Assembly (NCBI GenBank): GCA_003569125.1
Contig: BGOG01000017.1
Span: 1 to 46,295 of the forward strand
Length of the DNA: 46,295 nt
DNA from: Acidimicrobiaceae bacterium
GTDB lineage: Bacteria > Actinomycetota > Acidimicrobiia > Acidimicrobiales > Ilumatobacteraceae
Direction of reading: 5' to 3'
The notes under the pieces were generated by a model that saw nothing but the letters and a program-made list of their open reading frames with translations, was not told the DNA's origin and ran no database searches. Made by a program: the position numbers and the translations under genes. Below, in pieces: positions 1 to 7,598 of this stretch (position 1 is the stretch's first letter; the number at the start of each line of letters is the position of its first letter).

Positions 1-104
1 ACAATTTGCGCCGACATATCATCAGGTCGAAGTTCGGTCAGTGTGCCTTTGTTTGCGCGTCCAATTGGGCTTCGTGCTGTTGCAACAATTACTGCCTCGG
101 TCAT
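1..104 (-). CDS. Acetyl-CoA acetyltransferase (thiolase), N-terminal fragment
   Basis: Only the first 34 codons lie in the window. They read MTEAVIVATARSPIGRANKG and onward, the classic thiolase N-terminus (xAVIVxAxRTPxGRxxxG). Family members condense or cleave acyl-CoA and acetyl-CoA, usually in fatty-acid or steroid side-chain beta-oxidation. An AAAGGAG ribosome binding site sits 8 bases before the ATG, which fixes the start. The catalytic Cys and His regions lie outside the window, so a degradative or biosynthetic role cannot be decided. The neighbouring P450 and other lipid-type genes would suit beta-oxidation. Confidence 0.85.
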   Translation of the reverse strand, partial: MTEAVIVATARSPIGRANKGTLTELRPDDMSAQI

Positions 105-224
105 GACTCTTGCTCCTTTAACTAAGCGTTGCAAAACACTAGCGGTTTCAGCCCTTTTTGACGAACCCCAAAATCAATACAACCTTCAAGATTCTCAACG
201 AATCAATGCAGTCAAAATCGTAAA

Positions 225-977
225 TTACTCAACTACGTAATAAGAAACGTGCGCATCATAATAAAACCTTTGAAGACGAACACCTGACAAAATCACATTT
301 TCCTTTAGAGCCACGGTCTCGCCTTGCCAGCGTTTTTGGCCAACCTCGTCAAACCCAACTACTCCTCCTTTTGGGACAAGCGGCAATAAATGTTTTAAAG
401 CAACAGCCGTTGGCTCATAGATATCAAAATCCATATATAGAAGCGCGACAATCAGGTAGGGATGGTCTTTGACATACTGCGGAATCGTCTTGATTGCATC
501 ACCCTTGACGAGATCAACTTTTGGTATGTGACCAATCGTTCGGTTTTTGTCATGCAACGCAACCCACTTGGCGAGATGTTCATAATCGGTATTTCGCATA
601 TGCCCAACAACACCTTCAGGGTCATGCTTAGTTACCGATGGAAAACCTTCAAAAGTATCGAAACCAATAATCTTGCGATTGAAGTTAGATGGTTCGAGTA
701 TCGAGGACAAATGTTCAAACAGCATCAACGAGTTGCCTCGATGGACACCACATTCGACCACCGAACCGTGGACATTAAGAATTTTCTCGAACAGTTGAAT
801 TCTTGTGAGTATCAATGTGACTAATTGACGGTCCAAATACACAAAGGGTGCCTCAGCAACGTCTGATGCCGACATTTCAGCAAACATCTCTAACCTTTGT
901 TTACGAAAATCAATTTCAGAACTGATTTCAGTCCTCTTTTCGCCAATATTGTCAATAAATGTCTGTTTCTTTTCCAC
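225..977 (-). CDS. TylF/macrocin O-methyltransferase-like SAM-dependent methyltransferase
   Basis: This 250-aa protein has the TylF-family layout: SAM motif I as VVECGVHRGNSLMLF (about residues 73-87), then IIGFDTFEGFPS, and an acidic metal-binding stretch LLYMDFDIYEPT followed by VPKGGVVGFDE. Known members are Mg-dependent O-methyltransferases acting on sugars of natural products or surface glycans. Here the substrate is unknown. The gene is more AT-rich than its neighbours and stands alone: it lies downstream of nothing on its strand, with a thiolase beyond it and a divergent P450 behind it. A sugar methyltransferase for a surface polymer is a reasonable guess, but only a guess. Confidence 0.75.
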   Translation of the reverse strand: MEKKQTFIDNIGEKRTEISSEIDFRKQRLEMFAEMSASDVAEAPFVYLDRQLVTLILTRIQLFEKILNVHGSVVECGVHRGNSLMLFEHLSSILEPSNFNRKIIGFDTFEGFPSVTKHDPEGVVGHMRNTDYEHLAKWVALHDKNRTIGHIPKVDLVKGDAIKTIPQYVKDHPYLIVALLYMDFDIYEPTAVALKHLLPLVPKGGVVGFDEVGQKRWQGETVALKENVILSGVRLQRFYYDAHVSYYVVE

Positions 978-1047
978 CCCTTGACGATAGCCGAATACGA
1001 ATAACTCGGGTGGGGAAACAGACTTGCGCGAGTTCTAGAGTCTTGGG

Positions 1048-2296
1048 ATGCAGTTATTTGATATTGAGCTAGATGATATTGACCTTTCGGCCCCAGAATT
1101 CTGGACTGCTCCGCGAGAATATCGCGAGTCGGCGTTCGCTAAATTGCGAAACGAAGAACCGATTCGGTTTTTTGAGGAGATGGACTTCACTTTCGTACCA
1201 AAAGGACCCGGATATTTTGCGCTTACTCGTCACGACGACATCTGGCACGCCAGCCGCAACCCGCAATTATTTGTAGCGGTAAGGGTTCGAACATCGCCGA
1301 TCTTTCTCCCGAACTGAACGAGTTTTTCGGATCAATGATCGCGATGGATGATCCAAAACATTTTCGATTGCGGTCGATAGTTTCAAAAGGATTTACCCCG
1401 CGCGAGATCGCGCGAATCGAAGAGTATGTAAAAATCAAGGCGCGAACAGTTATCGATCGTGTACTCGACGAATTCGATGGTCAAGAGTTTGACTTCGTTG
1501 ACGCGATCGCCGGAAAATTTCCGTTGCAAATAATTTGTGAGATGATGGGTATCCCAGAATCTGATGAACGACAAATTTTTAATTGGACGAACACGATTCT
1601 TGGCGCTGGCGACCCGGATTTCAGTGGCTCGATCGAAGGATGATGGAGGCGGGAATCGGCATGTTCACCTATGCGCAGGCGCTGGGTGAATCACGACTGG
1701 CGAATCCGACAGATGACTTGACGAGCGTGATGATGCACGCTGTTGTCGATGGTGAACGACTTTCATCGCAAGAGTTCGGCAGTTTCTTTATTCTGTTGGT
1801 GGTCGCCGGCAACGAAACGACACGCAATGCGATCACCCACGGAATGATTGCTTTGACCGAAAACCCCGACCAACGCGCAAAGTGGTTCGGCGATTTCGAG
1901 ACGCACACTAAAACCGCGGTTGAAGAAATCGTTCGTTGGGCGACACCGGTTATACATTTTCGGCGAACCGCAACGCAAGATACCGAGATAAACGGATTCA
2001 AAGTGCAAAAAGATCAAAAGGTCGTACTGTTCTATAACTCAGGCAATCGCGACGAACGAGTCTTTAGCGACCCGTTCAAGTTTGATGTGACTCGCGCACC
2101 ACAACCAACACAGATTGGCTTCGGCGCGGGTGGCCCGCACTTTTGTCTTGGCGCGAATTTGGCGCGACGAGAGATCGCCGTGATGTTCGACGAAATTCGT
2201 CGGCGTGTGCCGAATCTGCAAATAACTGGCGAGCCCGCCTATCTGCAGAGTAGTTTCATCAACGGCATCAAACGGGTCAACTGCCGCATCAGCTAG
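1048..2296 (+). CDS. Cytochrome P450 (CYP125/CYP124-like), two frameshifts
   Basis: Three overlapping reading frames make up one P450 of about 415 aa. The N-terminal part (1048 to about 1271) ends in NPQLF, the middle part (about 1272-1639) carries MAMDDPKHFRLRSIVSKGF-type P450 sequence, and the C-terminal part runs from about 1640. The I-helix AGNETTR, the K-helix EEIVR and the heme loop FGAGGPHFCLG with its Cys ligand are all intact. Both frame changes fit loss of a single base: one T in the run at 1270-1272 and one base near 1638-1641. The family hydroxylates lipids, steroid side chains or terpenes using ferredoxin. No ferredoxin gene is adjacent. It is either a recent pseudogene or, more likely given similar defects in essential genes here, a sequencing artefact. 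Confidence 0.85.
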
Positions 2297-2316
2297 CTAA
2301 AAAGCTGCAAAGAACA

Positions 2317-3423
2317 CTAACTCTGCTCGTGCAAAGCAACTTGTGTATGAGACAGCGATAACGGGCCATGATTTATTCGTGGCAATACATATCGTGCAAA
2401 CAGGTCACACTCTTTAAGATGCGGATAGCCAGACAGAATAAATGTTGATACTCCTGCGTCTGCAAGTTCGTGCAATTTGGCCGTAACTTGATCTGGGTCA
2501 CCGACGATTGCAATGCCCGCGCCGCTTCGTGCTCGACCAACACCAGTCCAAAGATTCTGTTCGATATAACCTTCGTCGTCCGACGATGAACGCAATTCGC
2601 TTTGTCTTTTAACACCGGTTGATGTTGCATCAAGAGATTTGGCGCGAATCGCATCGCCAATTACCGGGTCGAGGCGCGACAACAAACGCCTCGCAGCCTC
2701 GCGTGCCTCGCGCTCAGTTTCTCGAACGATCACATGACTACGCCAACCAAACCTTAAAGATCGACCAAACTGTCGGGCACGCAATTGCAGATCGACAATC
2801 ACACTTGAAACCTTCGCTGTCGTATCGGGCCACATCAGATAGACGTCAGCACTTGCTGCGGCACAATCTCGAGCCGCCTCTGAGAGTCCACCGAAATAGA
2901 TTGGCGGGCAGCCCAAGTTTTGTTTGGCGATGCGCGGTGGATCAATACTTAATTGTAAAAATTCGCCATCAAGACTTATGGCTCTGCCCTCGAGTAGTTC
3001 ACCAAGCGCATACAGATATTCGGTGGTACGGCGATATCTGGCGTCACTAGACAACTGCTCGCCTGGCATCTCGGACGAAATTGCATTTATCACCAATCTT
3101 CTATTCGAAATCTGTTGGAGTGTTGCGATTTGTCGCGCAAGTTGGGGTACGACTAATTCACCCAGTCTCAATGCAAGTAGCAAGCGAATCTGTTTTGTTT
3201 GTGTGGCGATACTTGCGGCGAATGCCGTGGCGTCGATGCCAAGGCTGTAGCCCGATGGCAACAACACATTGTCGAAACCACTTACCTCGGCGCTACGCAC
3301 AATTTCACTGCAATGCAACCAAGAAGATTGAAGGTCATCGTCTGGCACGCCAAGAAACTCATAATCGTCGTCACAAAGCGCGGCGAACCATGCAACTTCA
3401 ACCGGGCTACGCAGATTCATCAT
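2317..3423 (-). CDS. LLM-class flavin-dependent monooxygenase, SsuD-like
   Basis: The 368-aa sequence follows alkanesulfonate monooxygenase SsuD: the central LLLALRLGELVVPQLARQIA and RRLVINAI region, PPIYFGGLSEAARDCAA, the GWRSHVIVRET segment, NLWTGVGRARSGAGIAIVGD, and a C-terminal GVSTFILSGYPHLKECDLF. SsuD uses reduced flavin and O2 to release sulfite from alkanesulfonates; relatives act on other sulfonates or on organic carbon. Its ATG overlaps the stop of the upstream aldo/keto reductase by ATGA, so the pair is translationally coupled. No ssuE flavin reductase or ssuABC transporter is beside it, so the substrate is not settled. It converges with the P450. Confidence 0.85.
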   Translation of the reverse strand: MMNLRSPVEVAWFAALCDDDYEFLGVPDDDLQSSWLHCSEIVRSAEVSGFDNVLLPSGYSLGIDATAFAASIATQTKQIRLLLALRLGELVVPQLARQIATLQQISNRRLVINAISSEMPGEQLSSDARYRRTTEYLYALGELLEGRAISLDGEFLQLSIDPPRIAKQNLGCPPIYFGGLSEAARDCAAASADVYLMWPDTTAKVSSVIVDLQLRARQFGRSLRFGWRSHVIVRETEREAREAARRLLSRLDPVIGDAIRAKSLDATSTGVKRQSELRSSSDDEGYIEQNLWTGVGRARSGAGIAIVGDPDQVTAKLHELADAGVSTFILSGYPHLKECDLFARYVLPRINHGPLSLSHTQVALHEQS

Positions 3424-4310
3424 GGGAGTTTTTTGCCCTCGGATGCGGCGACGATCTTATATAAATCAATTTTTGGTAATTCACGAAGAGGATTGTTTAC
3501 GGCACTGGCAATTCGCTCTGGGCGTTGGCTACCCAACAATACGATCGGTCGTGACGGATGAGAAAGAATAAATGCGTAGCAAATTGCATCACGGGTCGTC
3601 GCATGGCGATCGGCAATCTCATCAAGTGCTGTTATAAGTTCTGGACGCATCGACTCACCGGTCAAAAGTCGGCCACCAGCAAGTGGGCTCCATGCGAACG
3701 GAATCACACCGTCGCGCATGCAACTATCAAACGTTCCGTCGCGCAACGGTCCTAAATTCGCGGCTGAATACTCTGGTTGCGAGGCCACAATTTTGAACGG
3801 CAAAAAACTTCTCAGAGCGTCATACTGTGCAACCGTAAAATTAGAAACTCCGACTTCAGCGATTTTGCCCTCGCTACGCAGTGCCATAAGAGTTTCTGCG
3901 ACTTCTGCTGGGTGCGCAAACAAGTCGGGTCGGTGAATGAAATATAGATCGATGCGATCAACTCCCATGCGACGCAGCGAATCTTCACACGACTTACGCA
4001 ACACAGCCGAACTTTGGTCATATGGAACCCCAGGGATGATCCCACCCTTTGTCGCCAAAACACATCTCTGGCGCAAAGATTTGTCGGCAACAAAAACCTT
4101 GCCGAGCATCTCTTCACATGAGCCGCGACCCGACCCACCCCAGTTGGCGCCATATATATCTGCATTATCAAGAAGACGAACTCCTGCGTCGAGCGAAGAC
4201 TCAATATATTTGCGAGCCTCGTCTACAGACGGCGTTGTCATCCGCCATAAACCGATGCCGAAGTCACCAATGTCACCAAATTCGCCGAGATTTCGTTGAC
4301 TAGTAACCAT
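3420..4310 (-). CDS. Aldo/keto reductase
   Basis: This 296-aa TIM-barrel oxidoreductase has the AKR catalytic tetrad in the expected places: Asp48 and Tyr53 in LLDNADIYG, Lys88 in ATKGG, and His126 in YFIHRPD. The NADPH-binding end is seen as VLLGSQRPERI. AKRs reduce aldehydes and ketones with NADPH. It is translationally coupled to the downstream SsuD-like monooxygenase, so it may reduce the aldehyde that an SsuD-type reaction leaves after desulfonation. That link is inferred from the operon alone. The start codon lies at the edge of a 10-bp inverted repeat (4299-4330) that could bind a regulator. Confidence 0.88.
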   Translation of the reverse strand: MVTSQRNLGEFGDIGDFGIGLWRMTTPSVDEARKYIESSLDAGVRLLDNADIYGANWGGSGRGSCEEMLGKVFVADKSLRQRCVLATKGGIIPGVPYDQSSAVLRKSCEDSLRRMGVDRIDLYFIHRPDLFAHPAEVAETLMALRSEGKIAEVGVSNFTVAQYDALRSFLPFKIVASQPEYSAANLGPLRDGTFDSCMRDGVIPFAWSPLAGGRLLTGESMRPELITALDEIADRHATTRDAICYAFILSHPSRPIVLLGSQRPERIASAVNNPLRELPKIDLYKIVAASEGKKLP

Positions 4311-4330
4311 CTTCAGCGAAGGTTACTAGT
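4299..4330. repeat. Perfect 10-bp inverted repeat at the aldo/keto reductase start
   Basis: ACTAGTAACC (4299-4308) and GGTTACTAGT (4321-4330) are exact reverse complements around a 12-nt spacer. In the minus-strand transcript the AUG of the reductase sits at the loop/stem junction. It may be an operator, a translation-controlling hairpin or, on the plus strand where T's follow, a terminator-like stem. Confidence 0.5.
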
Positions 4331-4354
4331 TTTTGCTTGCGAAAAAATTAGGTG

Positions 4355-7186
4355 TTACGAACAACCACTACTAGAACCGCAATCACCACACACATAACAT
4401 GCCCCGGCCCGTTGCATGTTTGCCGAACCACACGATGAACAGATCATTCCGGTTGCCGCTGGTTTATTTGCGGCATGAGATGGTGGTGCCGAAAACGCAC
4501 CAGAATCGATTTGCGCCACTAAATCATTGGCAGATGGAATTGATTTTGGATCAGCGAAAACATCGGTGCCTCGAGTATCGACGGTGATTGATTCTTCGAC
4601 TCCCGGCAATGTTGGTTGCATCCGCTCTTCGCGAGTGAACACTCCCAATTCGGCGCGCTCATCGGCTGTTAGATATTCAACTGCCAGTCGGCGGAAGAGA
4701 TAGTCGACAATCGATGAGGCCATGCGAATATCAGGATCATCGGTCATGCCCGCTGGTTCAAAACGAGTGTTGACGAATGCTTCGATGAATGCCCGCATTG
4801 GCACACCGTATTGCAAACCATACGAAATGCTTTTTGCGAAAGCATCCATCAGGCCAGCCAGAGTTGAACCTTGCTTCGAGACCGTCAAGAACACTTCGCC
4901 AGGTCGACCATCTGTGTATTCACCGATTGTCGCGAAACCCTTGCAGTCGGCGACGCGGAACTCAAATGTTCGCCCGCGACGCGATCGCGGCAACTTCTGA
5001 CGAACAGGTTGATGTACAACCCGTTCAACGATGCGCTCGATGATTTGCGTTGCCGCATTTGCCGCACCGCCGCCATCGTTTGATCCTTTTTCGCTGTCTT
5101 TTTTGGCAGTTGAAAGTGGCTGACCAACTTTGCAATTGTCGCGGTAGACGGCAACTGCTTTGATGCCGAGTTCCCAAGACAACATGTGCAGCGCTTCGAT
5201 GTCTTCGACCGACGCTTCTTGTGGCATGTTCACGGTCTTTGAAATCGCACCTGACAAGAACGGCTGGGTCGCACCCATCATTCGCACGTGACCTTCGTAA
5301 TGAATTGTATTGTCACCCATTGAGCACGCAAACACAGGCAAATGCTCGGCTTTCAAATCAGGAGAACCAACGATCGTTTTTTGTTCGTCAATGTATGCGA
5401 CGATTCGATCAACAACGGGGCCTTCGTAGCCAAGTTGCTTGAGCGCACGCGGCACCGTCTGATTGACGATTGTCATGTTGCCACCACCAACAAGTTTTTT
5501 GAACTTAACCAAACCAAGATCAGGCTCAATACCGGTTGTATCACAATCCATCATCAAGCCGATCGTGCCTGTTGGTGCGAGCACAGACGCCTGACTATTG
5601 CGCACCCCAAACTCTTCGCCATCACGGACCGCTGCATCCCATGATGCTGTTGCTGCATCAACGAGGTCTTGTTGCACGACATCAATGTTGTCGATTTCTT
5701 TGTTGGCATCACGATGCATTCGCAAAACATTGAGCATGTATCGCTCGTTTGCCGAGTAACCAGCAAATGGGCCCATTCGGCTAGCCGTTCGAGCACTCGT
5801 TGCATAGGCATGGCCCGTCATCAATGATGTCAGCGCGGCGGCCCATGCACGACCACCAGTCGAGTCATAGGGCATTCCGAGCGCCATCAACAACGCACCG
5901 AGGTTTGCGTAGCCCAGGCCAAGTTGACGGAACAATCGGCTGTTCTCGGCAATTTTTTCGGTTGGGTAGTCGGCGTTGCCAACAAGAATCTCTTGCGCAG
6001 TGAACATAACTTCGATCGTGTGGCTGTATGCCTCAACATCAAAACGATCGTTGTCGTCGAGGTACTTCAATAAGTTGATTGATGCCAAGTTGCACGCTGA
6101 GTTGTCAATGTGCATGTATTCGCTGCAAGGGTTTGACCCATTTATGCGACCAGCCGCATGTGCTGTGTGCCACTTATTAATCGTCGTGTCAAACTGCAAA
6201 CCAGGATCTGCGCACTCCCATGATGCGGTCGCCATTTGACGCCACAGATCACGAGCACGAATGGTTCGCACAACACGACCATCTTTGACCGCGAGTAGGT
6301 TCCAGTCGGCGTCATCTTTGACAGCCTGCATGAACTCGTCTGTTACTCGAACTGAGTTGTTGGCGTTTTGATATTGAACCGAGAAAGAATCTTTTCCGTC
6401 AAGATCCATGTCGAAGCCGGCATCACGAAGTGCGCGCGCCTTCTTTTCTTCATGTGACTTGCACCAAATGAATTCTTCGATGTCTGGATGATCGACATTG
6501 AGGATTACCATCTTTGCCGCGCGACGAGTTTTTCCACCCGACTTGATTGTTCCGGCCGAAGAGTCGGCACCGCGCATGAAACTGACGGGCCCCGACGCTG
6601 TGCCGCCACCTTTTAGATGTTCTGCACTGCTGCGAATATTCGACAGGTTGATGCCCGAACCCGAGCCGCCCTTGAAAATTGTTCCTTCTTCTTTGTACCA
6701 ATTCAAGATTGCATCCATCGTGTCGTCAACGGCCAAGATGAAACAAGCACTGGCCTGTTGCGGAACACCTTCGACTCCGATGTTGAACCAAACTGGCGAA
6801 TTAAACGCTGCGCGTTGCGTCACCAAAATATATTTCAACTCGTCACGAAATGAATCTGACTCGGTTTGATCGACGAAATAACCGCACTCGGATCCCCATT
6901 TTGTGATCGTGTCAGCAACACGATCAATTACTTGACGCATCGAGGTTTCTCGTTCGGCAGTACCTGGTGTGCCTCTAAAATATTTTTGCGAAACGATGTT
7001 GGTCGAATTTAACGACCATGAAGTTGGAAACTCGACGCCGAGCTGCTCGAATGCGACGGTTCCATCCTTCCAGTTTTTGATTTGGGCGTCTCGGCGTTCC
7101 CATACGACTTGGTCATACGGATGCGTACCTGGTGCTGTGAAGTGGCGACGGATACCGATCGACAAACGCTCTGGAGCAAGTGACAT
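4355..7186 (-). CDS. nrdJ: Adenosylcobalamin-dependent (class II) ribonucleotide reductase
   Basis: This 943-aa enzyme reduces ribonucleotides to deoxyribonucleotides using a coenzyme B12-derived thiyl radical, and needs no oxygen. Class II landmarks are visible: the redox Cys148 in QQASACFI, NPCSE with Asn352, Cys354 (radical site) and Glu356, and the partner Cys365 in NSACNLASINL. The substrate-loop region GGTASGPVSFMRGADSSAG is also present. The C-terminus is a Cys-rich tail (CSSCG, CYVCGDCG) that recycles the active-site disulfide. No class I nrdAB genes are in the window. Two NrdR boxes lie upstream and nrdR is encoded 3.5 kb away, so repression by NrdR is likely. The length is normal for the family. 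Confidence 0.96.
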   Translation of the reverse strand: MSLAPERLSIGIRRHFTAPGTHPYDQVVWERRDAQIKNWKDGTVAFEQLGVEFPTSWSLNSTNIVSQKYFRGTPGTAERETSMRQVIDRVADTITKWGSECGYFVDQTESDSFRDELKYILVTQRAAFNSPVWFNIGVEGVPQQASACFILAVDDTMDAILNWYKEEGTIFKGGSGSGINLSNIRSSAEHLKGGGTASGPVSFMRGADSSAGTIKSGGKTRRAAKMVILNVDHPDIEEFIWCKSHEEKKARALRDAGFDMDLDGKDSFSVQYQNANNSVRVTDEFMQAVKDDADWNLLAVKDGRVVRTIRARDLWRQMATASWECADPGLQFDTTINKWHTAHAAGRINGSNPCSEYMHIDNSACNLASINLLKYLDDNDRFDVEAYSHTIEVMFTAQEILVGNADYPTEKIAENSRLFRQLGLGYANLGALLMALGMPYDSTGGRAWAAALTSLMTGHAYATSARTASRMGPFAGYSANERYMLNVLRMHRDANKEIDNIDVVQQDLVDAATASWDAAVRDGEEFGVRNSQASVLAPTGTIGLMMDCDTTGIEPDLGLVKFKKLVGGGNMTIVNQTVPRALKQLGYEGPVVDRIVAYIDEQKTIVGSPDLKAEHLPVFACSMGDNTIHYEGHVRMMGATQPFLSGAISKTVNMPQEASVEDIEALHMLSWELGIKAVAVYRDNCKVGQPLSTAKKDSEKGSNDGGGAANAATQIIERIVERVVHQPVRQKLPRSRRGRTFEFRVADCKGFATIGEYTDGRPGEVFLTVSKQGSTLAGLMDAFAKSISYGLQYGVPMRAFIEAFVNTRFEPAGMTDDPDIRMASSIVDYLFRRLAVEYLTADERAELGVFTREERMQPTLPGVEESITVDTRGTDVFADPKSIPSANDLVAQIDSGAFSAPPSHAANKPAATGMICSSCGSANMQRAGACYVCGDCGSSSGCS

Positions 7187-7333
7187 AATTGGGACTAAAC
7201 CTTTCGATTTCTATTTCGGGCTAATTAACGACTAATTCGGTTGAACGACTTTTACAATTAGTAAAACAAAATTCAAATCACTTGCGAATCTTTATGGGGC
7301 TAGCACTACAAAACTAATGTCTCTGGGCGAGAC

Positions 7334-7347
7334 CACTAGATGTAGTG
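7334..7347. promoter_or_regulatory. NrdR box 1
   Basis: CACTAGATGTAGTG has perfect 5-bp inverted arms (CACTA/TAGTG) and fits the NrdR consensus (CWATATWG-type core in an ACAC...GTGT frame). It lies about 150 bp before the nrdJ start on that gene's strand. Confidence 0.75.
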
Positions 7348-7375
7348 CCGAACCTTCCCCCCTTGCAGATTCACC

Positions 7376-7389
7376 CACAACTTGTAGTC
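7376..7389. promoter_or_regulatory. NrdR box 2
   Basis: CACAACTTGTAGTC matches box 1 at 10 of 14 positions, or 11 if A/T is accepted at position 4. Its start is 42 bp from the start of box 1, which is four helical turns. NrdR sites typically occur as pairs on the same face of the DNA. Confidence 0.65.
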
Positions 7390-7598
7390 AAGATTACAGC
7401 ATTGTTATTTGGTCTTGTCAATCATTTAGAAGCCTTAATTGGAGCCTTTTTATTGATAAATCCAAAATGGATTCGAAGCATAGTGAGATGCCCCTGTGGA
7501 TTGAAAGTGGATAGCCGTGGTATTTAGAGACTTCTTCTGTGGATTGCCTGTGGGCAACTACTGGTTTGTGAAATTAAGGTAACTTTTAGGGCGATTTT

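Larger units (their letters stand above)
7187..7598. other. 411-bp intergenic region upstream of nrdJ
   Basis: No plausible gene is seen here. The region holds the nrdJ leader, with a GAAAGG possible ribosome binding site about 12 bases before the ATG, and the two NrdR-box-like sites listed separately. I looked for a cobalamin riboswitch because nrdJ needs B12 and did not recognise one. Confidence 0.6.

Noticed and set aside
7187-7598. Possible cobalamin riboswitch before nrdJ
   Set aside because: I found no B12-box-like conserved core or matching stems. The NrdR boxes explain the regulation better.
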